From Phycisphaerae bacterium (GTDB lineage Bacteria > Planctomycetota > Phycisphaerae > Sedimentisphaerales > Anaerobacaceae): a DNA stretch of 44,166 nt. The DNA lies in NCBI GenBank assembly GCA_016782865.1, contig JADHXR010000053.1, positions 1 through 44,166 on the forward strand. The letters are read 5' to 3'. Positions 1 to 7,392 of this stretch are shown here, one piece after another. The notes beneath the pieces are model-generated. The model was not told the DNA's origin. It did no database searches and saw nothing but the letters and a program-made list of their open reading frames with translations. The position numbers and the translations under genes were made by a program. How positions within the stretch are numbered: position 1 is the stretch's first letter; the number at the start of each line of letters is the position of its first letter.

Positions 1-276
1 GGAACATTTCACCAGCGCAGGCAAGCACATGGCTGAGGCTTGTTAGAAGGGTTCTTATGGCATTCATGTTGCTAGGATAATAGAATCAGCCGCATGACGC
101 AAGTTACCGTAAGTCCTGTAGGAATAAGGAGGACCGAGTTTTTCGGGTGGACAGGTCAAAAACGTAGAGTGGTCGATTCGGTGTTTTTGAACTTGAGTCT
201 CGATGGCGTAAGTCTATGTGGAGACTACAGGTTACCGTTCTCAATACTCGCTGAAAACGGTAACCATCCTCTCAAC
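1..276. other. Left-edge region without a supported gene
   Basis: No convincing gene is visible. One plus-strand frame is open from the edge to a stop at about 44-46 and could be the C-terminus of a gene starting outside the window; another is open to about 80. The sequence cannot tell these apart. The stretch holds an 8-bp inverted repeat (TCAAAAAC at 156-163, GTTTTTGA at 183-190) and the larger inverted repeat at 230-265 that is listed separately. Confidence 0.4.
230..265 (-). terminator. Inverted repeat downstream of tRNA-Pro, possible terminator
   Basis: The arms GGTTACCGTTCTCA (230-243) and TGAAAACGGTAACC (252-265) pair over 14 positions with one mismatch, around an 8-nt loop. The structure starts 12 nt past the 3' end of the minus-strand tRNA, where a transcript terminator would be expected. 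No T-run follows on the minus strand, so it is not a canonical intrinsic terminator; it could instead be a processing or protein-binding site. Confidence 0.4.
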
Positions 277-350
277 TCGGAGAGACAGGACTTGAACCTG
301 CGACCTCACGGCCCCCAGCCGTGCGCTCTACCAAACTGAGCTACTCTCCG
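277..350 (-). tRNA. tRNA-Pro (anticodon GGG)
   Basis: Read on the minus strand, a full 74-nt cloverleaf is visible. The acceptor stem CGGAGAG pairs with CTCTCCG, followed by discriminator A. The D-arm is GCTC-AGTTTGGTA-GAGC. The anticodon stem CACGG/CCGTG encloses the loop CTGGGGG, giving anticodon GGG. The variable loop is AGGTC, and the T-arm is GCAGG-TTCAAGT-CCTGT. The 3' CCA is not encoded. The first pair C1-G72 and discriminator A fit bacterial tRNA-Pro. A good sigma-70-like promoter lies just upstream on the same strand. Confidence 0.97.
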
Positions 351-609
351 GTACGGCAGGTGCATTCTAATACGATAAGTTTTATAAGACAAACACATTT
401 TGGAAATATTACGTGCCGTCTGCCGCCGGATATCCTAAGTCGATATCCGCATCTGAGATAATCCTGGCTTCGTGCCCAGGAGCCGTCCGTAACAGCCGAC
501 TCGATGAGAGATGACTCTTCGATACGATACTTGAATCGCGTGGCGGCCGGGTCATGGTAACTTACGGTCATCTGCCTGATGTTTTCATAGGAAGCGCGAT
601 ACAGTTTTC
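351..609. other. Intergenic region between tRNA-Pro and the symporter gene
   Basis: Apart from the tRNA promoter at 364-392 and the symporter promoter at 610-637, no gene or strong structure was found. A minus-strand frame is open through 341-745, but it overlaps the tRNA and the symporter and has no family resemblance, so it is treated as non-coding. Confidence 0.5.
364..392 (-). promoter_or_regulatory. Promoter of tRNA-Pro
   Basis: On the minus strand, TTGTCT (387-392) is separated by 17 nt from TAGAAT (364-369). The predicted start of transcription is near 357, about 7 nt before the mature tRNA 5' end at 350. Spacing and position both fit a tRNA promoter. Confidence 0.7.
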
Positions 610-637
610 TTGCCATCCGGGGCGAATCCCATATACT
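610..637 (+). promoter_or_regulatory. Promoter giving a nearly leaderless symporter transcript
   Basis: TTGCCA (610-615) is separated by 16 nt from TATACT (632-637). The start codon at 648 lies only 10 nt past the -10 box, so the predicted 5' leader is about 4 nt. This agrees with the lack of any Shine-Dalgarno sequence before the start codon. Confidence 0.5.
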
Positions 638-647
638 TGTCCACTTC

Positions 648-2162
648 ATGACCGATTTGGGCTTTATTGATTGGTGTGTGTGTATCGCATATCTTGCGGT
701 GGTCTTTGGCCTGGCCTTCAAGAGCGCCGGAGGCCAGCAGAACAACGAGGACTATTTCATAGGTGGCCGGAGCATGAACTGGTTCGTGGTCGGCGTATCG
801 ATGTTCGCCACCAGTTTCAGTGCCATTTCATTCCTTGGGCTCCCGCAACGGGGGGCCTACCAGGACTTCAGCTTCTATCTGACCATTTTGTTCATCCCCT
901 TTGTCATCACGCCGATTCTGTGGTGGATTTTTGTGCCGATGTTCGTCCGGCTCAAGGTTAGCAGCGGATACGAATATCTGGGTCGGCGGTTCGGCCTGCC
1001 CGCTCAGCTCATCGGCTCGGGCCTGTACTGCATCTACGCCCTCGGATGGATGGGGACCATGCTCTATGCGGTGGCCCTTACTCTACAGACCGTGATGGGG
1101 CTGACGCACGCCCAGTATTACCTTATGCTCGTTGGCATCGGGGCCTTTGCCACCCTCTATACGGTGATGGGTGGATTGAGGGCGGTCATCTGGACCGATG
1201 TCCTCCAGGCGGTCGTGCTAGGCGGAGCCATCATAGCCGTCATGTTTCTTGCCGTAGGTCGCATCGACGGAGGTTGGTCGGGTTTCTGGTCGATTGCGGC
1301 GCAGCACAGCAAGTTCAAAATGTTCCATCTCAACCCCAGACTCCTGTCGGTTGAGAACTTCACGGGCAGCAATACCATATTCACCGCCGCCGCTTTTGGA
1401 TTGTTCATGTATTTGCCCGGCTACGCAGTCTCTCAGAACATGATCCAACGTTATGTTTGCGCCGGAACCCTCGCCGGAGGACGGGGCGTGGTAATTCTCA
1501 GTGCGGCAATCAACGCCGTGCTCGGCCTGCTCTTTCTGTTGGTTGGGACGGCGATATTCGCCTTCTACAGCCAGCCGGGGGGGCTTGGCCTGCCGACTGC
1601 CGGCGTCGAGTTTGCCAAAGAGGACCAGATTCTGCCCTACTTCGTAACCACACAAGCCCCTGGCGTGGGATTGACAGGGCTTATCCTGGCCGGGCTGTTT
1701 GCCGCGGCTATGAGCACTATGGATAGCGGAATCAACGGTATCACCTCGGTCATTGTTTACGATTGGCTGGCCGGCAAGGAACTGCCCTTGAGAGTCAGCC
1801 GAATCCTCACCGCCATGCTGGGAGGGATCGTTATTGGAGCGGCAATCCTTGTCCCCTTCATCGGCGATACGGTGATCGACATCATCATGGTCATTGCCGG
1901 AACTTGTCTGGGCATACTGCTGGCCATCTACCTATTGGGGATGTTTACGCGTAGCGCGAATCTGCCGGGAGTTCTGATTGGTGTTGTGGTTGGACTTGTA
2001 TGTTTCGCACTTGTTCTGATCTGCACGGATATCCCTAAATGGTGGCTCGGGGCCTTTGCCATGTTCCCGACCTTCATCGTCGGTGCCATTGCCAGCCTGT
2101 GCTTTCCGGCCCCCCCTGAATCTGCGTTAAGAGACACACTTTTAGTAAGAACGAGCGAGTGA
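648..2162 (+). CDS. Sodium:solute symporter (SSS family)
   Basis: This is a polytopic inner-membrane carrier of the SSS (SLC5-like) family, which couples uptake of a small solute to sodium. At 504 residues it has family-typical length. About 13 hydrophobic helices are visible. The family-typical stretch DYFIGGRSMNWFVVG lies near residues 36-50, the motif YEYLGRRFG near residue 108, and a hydrophobic run with conserved small residues (LAGLFAAAMSTMDSGIN) in the middle third. The start at 648 is preceded by a promoter but no ribosome binding site. The isomerase gene begins 6 nt after the stop, so the two are probably co-transcribed. A pentose, fucose or a related sugar or acid is therefore a reasonable substrate guess, but the sequence does not fix it. 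Confidence 0.9.
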   Translation: MTDLGFIDWCVCIAYLAVVFGLAFKSAGGQQNNEDYFIGGRSMNWFVVGVSMFATSFSAISFLGLPQRGAYQDFSFYLTILFIPFVITPILWWIFVPMFVRLKVSSGYEYLGRRFGLPAQLIGSGLYCIYALGWMGTMLYAVALTLQTVMGLTHAQYYLMLVGIGAFATLYTVMGGLRAVIWTDVLQAVVLGGAIIAVMFLAVGRIDGGWSGFWSIAAQHSKFKMFHLNPRLLSVENFTGSNTIFTAAAFGLFMYLPGYAVSQNMIQRYVCAGTLAGGRGVVILSAAINAVLGLLFLLVGTAIFAFYSQPGGLGLPTAGVEFAKEDQILPYFVTTQAPGVGLTGLILAGLFAAAMSTMDSGINGITSVIVYDWLAGKELPLRVSRILTAMLGGIVIGAAILVPFIGDTVIDIIMVIAGTCLGILLAIYLLGMFTRSANLPGVLIGVVVGLVCFALVLICTDIPKWWLGAFAMFPTFIVGAIASLCFPAPPESALRDTLLVRTSE

Positions 2163-2168
2163 AAGAAT

Positions 2169-3632
2169 ATGAAAGTGACGCGAAGGAAAAAAAGAACGGC
2201 CAGAGTGGGAATCTTTGGAGTGGGTTTCCACAAGTACTGGCCCCAGTTCGATGGTTTGCTCGATGAGCTGACGCACAAACTGGATGTCTTCGTCGAGTGC
2301 ATCAAGACCCATGACGTCGAAGTGGCGAGTTTCGGTATTGTTGACGATGCCGCCTCAGCTTACGCTCTCTTGCCTAAGCTCAAAGCCGCCGATCTTGACC
2401 TGGTGTTCTGCGACATGCTTACCTATGCGACGTCGGCGTCATTCGCGGCGATCATCCGCGGGCTGGATATTCCTGTAGTTTTGGTCGCACTTCAGCCGCT
2501 TAAAGCCTTGGACTATTCACAGGCCTCGACCTACATGCAGTTGTGCAACGATGATTTCTGCTCGGTCCCCGAATTCACCTCAGTGGCAATCCGCATGGGC
2601 AAAAAGCCCCCGCCCGTTATTCTGGGTACTCTCGATGACGATCCAACGGCAGAGGCCGAAATCGCCGAATGGTGTGACATCGCAATGGTCCTGCATGACC
2701 TCAAACGCGCCCGGATTGGTCATTTCGGTCACCCTATCGAACACATGCTGGATATGCAGACCGATCAAACGGCGCTTACTGCGTCTTTTGGCTGTCACAT
2801 TGTCCAGACAGAGTCCGATGAGCTTCTGAAGTCGCAAAGCACTGTCACCGAAGAGGAAATTGAAGTCAAGAAGGTAGAGATTCTCAATCTGTTTGACACG
2901 CCCGATCCGAAGTCCGATCCTATAACTGAGAAGCTGACCGAAGAAGACCTCCAGGTTGCCGCACGCGCGGCCGTTGCGCTGGACAAATTCGTCGATTCTC
3001 ACGATCTGGAAGGGCTTGCCTATTATTACGAGGGGCTAGAGGGCAGTCCGATGCGGCAATTGGTCACCAATCTGATCGTCGGCAATTCACTGCTTACCGC
3101 CGCGGGTTTTCCCATGTGCGGTGAATCTGATTTGAAGACCTGTGTTGCCATGCTGATAATGGATCGCTTGGATATCGGGGGGAGTTTCGCGGAATTCCAT
3201 CCCATTGATTTCAAGGAAGGCTTTGTCCTGGTGGGCCATGACGGTCCGCATCATATCAACATCGCTGAGGGCAAACCCCTCTTGCGCAGCCTGTCGAAAT
3301 ATCATGGCAAGCCGGGTTCAGGGGCCAGCCTGGAGTTCAAGATCAAGGAAGGCCCCATCACCATGCTCAGCATTGGTGTTACGGCCGGCGGGAAATTCAA
3401 GTTCATCCTCGCAGAGGGCCAGAGCGTCCACGGCCCCATCCCGCCGACAGGCAACACGAACACGAGAGGTTTCTTCGAGCCTGATGTGCGGACCTTCCTC
3501 AAACGCTGGGTAGCGGAGGGACCGACCCACCACTTTGCATTGGGAGTCGGGCATCATGCCCGCACAATTGAGAAGATCGCCGAGATATTGGATGTGGAGA
3601 GCGTAATCGTAACACCGACGCGCCCGCATTAG
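2169..3632 (+). CDS. L-arabinose/L-fucose isomerase-like protein
   Basis: This 487-residue protein resembles the L-arabinose isomerase (AraA) / fucose isomerase superfamily, cytosolic aldose-ketose isomerases that bind a divalent metal. The four metal and catalytic positions known from AraA appear in order: Glu319 (CGESDLKT), Glu342 (GSFAEFHP), His357 (VGHDGPHH) and His462 (GVGHHART). The Rossmann-like N-terminal domain starts at VGIFGVGFHKYWPQF. The sequence is divergent enough that substrate cannot be assigned; family members in planctomycetes are often annotated only by superfamily. The 6-nt gap to the symporter suggests an operon in which the carrier imports the substrate or a related sugar. 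The start is ATG after a weak GA-rich stretch. Confidence 0.85.
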   Translation: MKVTRRKKRTARVGIFGVGFHKYWPQFDGLLDELTHKLDVFVECIKTHDVEVASFGIVDDAASAYALLPKLKAADLDLVFCDMLTYATSASFAAIIRGLDIPVVLVALQPLKALDYSQASTYMQLCNDDFCSVPEFTSVAIRMGKKPPPVILGTLDDDPTAEAEIAEWCDIAMVLHDLKRARIGHFGHPIEHMLDMQTDQTALTASFGCHIVQTESDELLKSQSTVTEEEIEVKKVEILNLFDTPDPKSDPITEKLTEEDLQVAARAAVALDKFVDSHDLEGLAYYYEGLEGSPMRQLVTNLIVGNSLLTAAGFPMCGESDLKTCVAMLIMDRLDIGGSFAEFHPIDFKEGFVLVGHDGPHHINIAEGKPLLRSLSKYHGKPGSGASLEFKIKEGPITMLSIGVTAGGKFKFILAEGQSVHGPIPPTGNTNTRGFFEPDVRTFLKRWVAEGPTHHFALGVGHHARTIEKIAEILDVESVIVTPTRPH

Positions 3633-3676
3633 ACGCTACGGTCTCATCGTTCTTTGTCTTTGGCAGGGTTCTTCAG

Positions 3677-3708
3677 TTGACGCCTTGGAGGTAATTGGGT
3701 ACAATTAC
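3677..3708 (+). promoter_or_regulatory. Strong promoter with a dyad overlapping the -10 box
   Basis: TTGACG (3677-3682) is separated by 17 nt from TACAAT (3700-3705), close to the sigma-70 consensus. A perfect 7-bp inverted repeat, GTAATTG (3691-3697) and CAATTAC (3702-3708) with 4 nt between, straddles the -10 box, a position where a repressor would block transcription. Transcription should start near 3712, which rules out the ATG at 3695 for the following gene. Confidence 0.65.
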
Positions 3709-3734
3709 TGTACTGTCTGGCCTCAAGGAGGATT

Positions 3735-3767
3735 ATGAAGAACCTGACTTTGAGAGAAAGGGTGTGA
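3735..3767 (+). CDS. Possible 10-codon leader peptide
   Basis: A short frame encoding MKNLTLRERV and ending in TGA lies in the leader of the PEP-CTERM gene. It follows the best ribosome binding site of the area (AAGGAGG at 3725-3731, only 3 nt before the ATG) and stops 2 nt before the next start codon at 3770. This arrangement would allow translational coupling. It may also be chance; the peptide matches nothing I know. Confidence 0.3.
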   Translation: MKNLTLRERV

Positions 3768-3769
3768 CT

Positions 3770-4693
3770 ATGAACCGCTTGTTTGTGCGAATCATCCTCG
3801 GTTTGAGTCTGGCTGCGATTCAGTCTCCGTTGGCATTCTCTACGATCCTGCCGCCCGAACAGACGGGTAACTTCTATGTGGGTGATTTCGCCAATGACCG
3901 TGTGGCTGTGTACGATTCTTCGGGAACCTTCCTGAGCAGCCTTACCGCCTCAGGCTTGAGCGGGCCTCGCGGGATCGTGGTGCAGCCGGACGGCGCGACT
4001 TATGTGGCCAGCCAGTTCACGGACGAAGTATTCGTATTCGACGCCGAGGGGCACTTCGAGACCAAGTTCACCAGCTCCGAACTCGACGGACCGACGGGCA
4101 TGGCGATCAGCGACGCCGGGCAGCTCTATGTATCAAGCTTCGACAATGACCAGGTGGTGGTTTTCGGATTGGACGGAACCTATGTCCGTACGTTTACCGG
4201 TGGCGGGTTGAATGGTCCCAACTGTGTCGTGTTTGACTCTTCGGGCAATATTTACGTCAGCAGCGCTTTGACCAACAACGTCGTCAAATTCGACGCCGGT
4301 GAAAATCTCATCAAGACCTTCACCGGTGGTGGTCTCGCCAGCCCGATGGGGATCGCCCGAGACACCGATGACCTGCTCTACGTGGCCGGCGGCGCCTCAC
4401 ATAACATCGTCATGTTCGACACTGATGGAAACTATCTAGGCGAGCTTGCGCACGGCGACCTGACTGGCCCGCAGGGGGTGGCGTTTGATGATCAGGGAAA
4501 TCTTTTTTCATCGTCATTCTTCCAAAACAACATCGTGCAGTTCGACGCCGACGGTTCGTACCTGCGGACAATCACCGAAGGCGGGCTGAGCGTTCCCCGG
4601 AGCGTCGCCTTTGTTCCAGTGCCTGAGCCGTCGACCGTGACTCTTTTGGCTTTCGGAGCATTGATGCTGATCCGTAGACGACGGACCGTTTGA
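3770..4693 (+). CDS. PEP-CTERM NHL-type beta-propeller protein
   Basis: This is a secreted protein of about 307 residues. It has an N-terminal signal peptide (MNRLFVRIILGLSLAAIQ), six repeats of about 43 residues of the NHL/SMP-30 propeller kind (each with a VxxFDxxGxYxxxFxxGGLxGPxG pattern), and a C-terminal PEP-CTERM signal: VPEPST, a hydrophobic helix, then RRRR. In known systems this tail is processed by an exosortase and directs proteins to the surface or matrix of exopolysaccharide producers. No exosortase gene is in the window. The start at 3770 is chosen because it opens the signal peptide and is preceded by GAGAAAGG; a longer frame from 3695 would begin upstream of the predicted transcription start. 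Ligand and role are unknown. Confidence 0.85.
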   Translation: MNRLFVRIILGLSLAAIQSPLAFSTILPPEQTGNFYVGDFANDRVAVYDSSGTFLSSLTASGLSGPRGIVVQPDGATYVASQFTDEVFVFDAEGHFETKFTSSELDGPTGMAISDAGQLYVSSFDNDQVVVFGLDGTYVRTFTGGGLNGPNCVVFDSSGNIYVSSALTNNVVKFDAGENLIKTFTGGGLASPMGIARDTDDLLYVAGGASHNIVMFDTDGNYLGELAHGDLTGPQGVAFDDQGNLFSSSFFQNNIVQFDADGSYLRTITEGGLSVPRSVAFVPVPEPSTVTLLAFGALMLIRRRRTV

Positions 4694-4823
4694 CCGCATA
4701 TCCGCCAGCCGGGCGGAGCCCTGAATTGACGTATCTGAAAACTCCAGCAATTGTCTTGATTCGGCCAATCCAAAACGGTTAAACTTATGTTAGCTGGAAA
4801 ATGAGGCGATAAGAAAGGCCCTT

Positions 4824-5789
4824 ATGAAGTGGAAAAGACGTAAAGAGCAGCCTGGCGCCAAGGGGCAAAAGTGCCCTCACTGTGGTGCGCAGATTGACAG
4901 TGACAAGGGCGAGAAGCCGAAGAAGTGGCACGAGAGAACGTCAGTCACTCTGTGCATAGCGGCCGCCCTTGCTGTCATCGGTCTTGGCTTCATACACATT
5001 ATTACCGGTGTGGTCTCGCCCTTTGAGCTGCCCTTCGACGTCGTTCTAAAAGAATCCTTTGGGTATAGGGAAACATTTGTAGATGCCAGGAAGATAGAAG
5101 CAATCCCTTATGTCGCGGCGAAGATCAAGTACCCCCTCGGCTGCAGAGCGCTCCAACGCAAAAATTACCTCGCATCGGGCAAGGTGTTTGAGACCAGAAT
5201 GACGAGCCAGTTGAAGGGGAATATGAAGAAATGGCAGGCGGAATTCGAGACAACGCTCGATGAGCCGAGACAGCGATGGCAGGACAGGCTACAGGGGCAG
5301 ATGGATATCTCAGAGATGGACCCGGAGGACGCCAACGCCTACAACAATCGCGGCATCGTTTCGGCGCAGAAGGGTCAATATGAAACAGCCATCTCGAATT
5401 TTACGCGGGCTTTTCAACGAAATCCGGTGTTTGCCGAAGCCTACTTCAATCGGGGGCACGTCTACGTCGCTATCGGCCAACTAGGTCGAGGAATATCGGA
5501 TTTCAGCCAAGCCGTTGAGATAAAGCAGGGATTTGCCGCCGGTTACATAGATCGAGGGCTCATCTATGCAGCTATGAGCCAATACGACCAGGCTGTTTCG
5601 GACTTCAGCAGGGCCGTTGAAATCGACCCCGCGTGTGCTGAAGTCTATTTTAGGCGCAGTCTTGTCTGTTGCGCAAAGGGAGAATATGACCAGGCATGGG
5701 CCGATGTGCACAAGATAAGGAGTCTTGGGCTGGCAGTTCCCACAGAATTTCTCATTTACCTCCGTGCCGCTTCGGAAAGACAAAGATGA
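4824..5789 (+). CDS. Membrane-anchored TPR protein with a CxxC N-terminus
   Basis: The 321-residue protein starts with a basic cytoplasmic segment carrying one CPHCGAQ motif (Cys17, Cys20), half of a zinc ribbon. A single membrane helix follows at about residues 41-63. A linker of about 100 residues matches no family I know. The C-terminal part, from about residue 170, holds four tetratricopeptide units, for example AYNNRGIVSAQKGQYETAI and YIDRGLIYAAMSQYDQAVSD. TPRs are protein-binding scaffolds. If the helix is a simple anchor with the CxxC inside, the TPRs face the periplasm. The start follows AGAAAGG. Its stop codon overlaps the start of the next gene (ATGA), suggesting translational coupling. 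Function unknown. Confidence 0.75.
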   Translation: MKWKRRKEQPGAKGQKCPHCGAQIDSDKGEKPKKWHERTSVTLCIAAALAVIGLGFIHIITGVVSPFELPFDVVLKESFGYRETFVDARKIEAIPYVAAKIKYPLGCRALQRKNYLASGKVFETRMTSQLKGNMKKWQAEFETTLDEPRQRWQDRLQGQMDISEMDPEDANAYNNRGIVSAQKGQYETAISNFTRAFQRNPVFAEAYFNRGHVYVAIGQLGRGISDFSQAVEIKQGFAAGYIDRGLIYAAMSQYDQAVSDFSRAVEIDPACAEVYFRRSLVCCAKGEYDQAWADVHKIRSLGLAVPTEFLIYLRAASERQR

Positions 5790-6223
5790 ACAGAGGCATT
5801 CGATATTATTTCGCACCGGCACTGGCGATTGTCACTGCCGTCTCCCTCGTGGGCTGTTCGCATGTTGACCGAGAACAACAGCGGCAGGCCCGCCTGCGCG
5901 TGCTTACCTACAACACACATCTTTGCCATCGCAATGAGCAGGTTCGCACGATGCAGACCGCCGGGCTCAGCGAATTCGCCGATTCCGAAGGCGACGCCCC
6001 GGTCATTCTGGCGGGCGATTTCAACGCACGGCCGGCAAGTGGACCGATGAACGTGCTGCTTGAATCCGATTGGCTGGACGCCGTGGCGCCGCAATCTCGC
6101 ATCGACTACGTACTTCTGCGCAAGGGCGACCCTTGGAAGATCGTCGACGTGAGGGTCATCGACGAACCAGTCGCGTCCGACCACGATCCGGTATTAGTCA
6201 CCCTCCAGTGGATGGGTAAATGA
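5786..6223 (+). CDS. Internally deleted EEP-family lipoprotein
   Basis: This 145-residue protein begins with a lipoprotein signal (VTAVSLVGC). Endonuclease/exonuclease/phosphatase (EEP) elements follow: the first strand RVLTYN, the motif HLCHRNEQVR, the metal/catalytic motif VILAGDFNARP, the SRIDYVLL segment and the closing VASDHDPVLVTL. EEP domains usually run about 250 residues. Here the first strand joins directly to the THLxHR segment, so the stretch holding the catalytic Glu (LQE) motif, roughly 100-130 residues, is missing. The reading frame is intact across the join. It may be an inactive remnant or a decayed gene. The start codon overlaps the stop of the TPR gene by ATGA, so no separate ribosome binding site is needed. 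Confidence 0.7.
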   Translation: MNRGIRYYFAPALAIVTAVSLVGCSHVDREQQRQARLRVLTYNTHLCHRNEQVRTMQTAGLSEFADSEGDAPVILAGDFNARPASGPMNVLLESDWLDAVAPQSRIDYVLLRKGDPWKIVDVRVIDEPVASDHDPVLVTLQWMGK

Positions 6224-6363
6224 AACTAACGAACGTTTTTGTGTCGTCGTCTTGTTTTGTTGTTGCAGAACACGCCTAGAATCATCAGAATACTGCAAGG
6301 AACAGTCATTTGGCGCAGGCGTCAATTCAACGAATGATAACACCTGTAATGAAAGGAGAACCA

Positions 6364-7356
6364 ATGAAATCAGCACTCGGCTTCGCGTTATTCCTGGTGA
6401 TGGTCATTAACGGACTGCCCGTCATGGGACAGGATTACCCGTCGATTTCAGAGGGCCAACGTATCAAAATGCTCAAGCATCCGGGCAACAGACCTGTCCG
6501 GATGGTATTCGATACGGACACCTACAATGAAATTGACGATCAGTTTGCTCTGGTCTATGCACTGATCTCTCCTGAACTGGATGTCAAGGCTGTCTATGCC
6601 GCTCCTTTCAAGAATAGCAGATCGACCGGCCCGCGGAACGGCATGGAAAAGAGCTATGAGGAGATCCTACGTATCCTCGACAAACTGGACCGCTCCGCCG
6701 AAGGATTTGCTTTCAAGGGCAGCACAAGTTACCTGGCCAATCCAAAAAGCCCTGAACGCAGCGCTGCCGCTCTCGACTTGATCAAGAGGGCCACCAAGAG
6801 CGGTCCCGATGACCCTCTCTATGTCGCGGCTGTGGGTGCAATCACGAACGTCAGCAACGCGATTTTGATTGATCCGTCCATTATCAAGAACATTGTCGTC
6901 GTCTGGCTCGGCGGCAACGGACACAACTGGCCTCATCAGAGAGAATTCAATTTCAGGCAGGACCTGAATGCCTCCAGAGTCATCTTCGATTCCGGCGTAC
7001 CTTTCGTGCAGTTGCCGTGCACTCCTGTTGTCACGCACTTCAGGACCACTGTCCCTGAGATGGAGCGATACGTGGGCGGGCGAGGCCCGATCGGCGATTA
7101 CCTGCTCGATATTTTCAAGCGATATAAGAAGGACCATTTTGCATGGTCGAAGGTGCTGTGGGATATGACTGCAATCGCCTGGGTCATCAATGACAGTTGG
7201 CTGCCTTCCGATCTGGTGCACAGTCCAATAGTGACGGACAATTACACGCTCAGTTTCGACAACTCCAGACACATGATAAGAACAGTCTATTACGTCAATC
7301 GAGACCCAATATTCAGGGATTTCTTCACGAAACTTGAGAAACAATCAGCGAAGTAG
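6364..7356 (+). CDS. Secreted inosine-uridine nucleoside hydrolase family protein
   Basis: At 330 residues from this start, the protein resembles the inosine/uridine-preferring nucleoside hydrolase superfamily, calcium-dependent N-ribosidases. The calcium and catalytic signature reads MVFDTDTYNEIDDQFAL. Further family landmarks are VAAVGAITNVSNAI, the WLGGNGHN segment, and EFNFRQDLNAS, which fits the usual EFN..xDPEA. A signal peptide (MKSALGFALFLVMVINGLPVMG) predicts export, unlike most characterized cytosolic members. The start at 6364 is preceded by AAAGGAGA; upstream ATGs lack one. The gene lies directly before a sulfatase, a beta-helix protein and a TIM-barrel protein, so it may act on a glycoside released in the periplasm rather than on nucleosides. 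That role is inference. Confidence 0.85.
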   Translation: MKSALGFALFLVMVINGLPVMGQDYPSISEGQRIKMLKHPGNRPVRMVFDTDTYNEIDDQFALVYALISPELDVKAVYAAPFKNSRSTGPRNGMEKSYEEILRILDKLDRSAEGFAFKGSTSYLANPKSPERSAAALDLIKRATKSGPDDPLYVAAVGAITNVSNAILIDPSIIKNIVVVWLGGNGHNWPHQREFNFRQDLNASRVIFDSGVPFVQLPCTPVVTHFRTTVPEMERYVGGRGPIGDYLLDIFKRYKKDHFAWSKVLWDMTAIAWVINDSWLPSDLVHSPIVTDNYTLSFDNSRHMIRTVYYVNRDPIFRDFFTKLEKQSAK

Positions 7357-7392
7357 AGTTGCGCTTTCGCAGATGTTGAAAGGAACACGTAG

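Noticed and set aside
341..745. 134-codon minus-strand open frame
   Set aside because: It overlaps both the tRNA-Pro and the start of the symporter gene and resembles no protein family.
3695..3769. Longer start for the PEP-CTERM protein
   Set aside because: It would begin inside the promoter, at the -10 region, and would place 25 polar residues before a good signal peptide.
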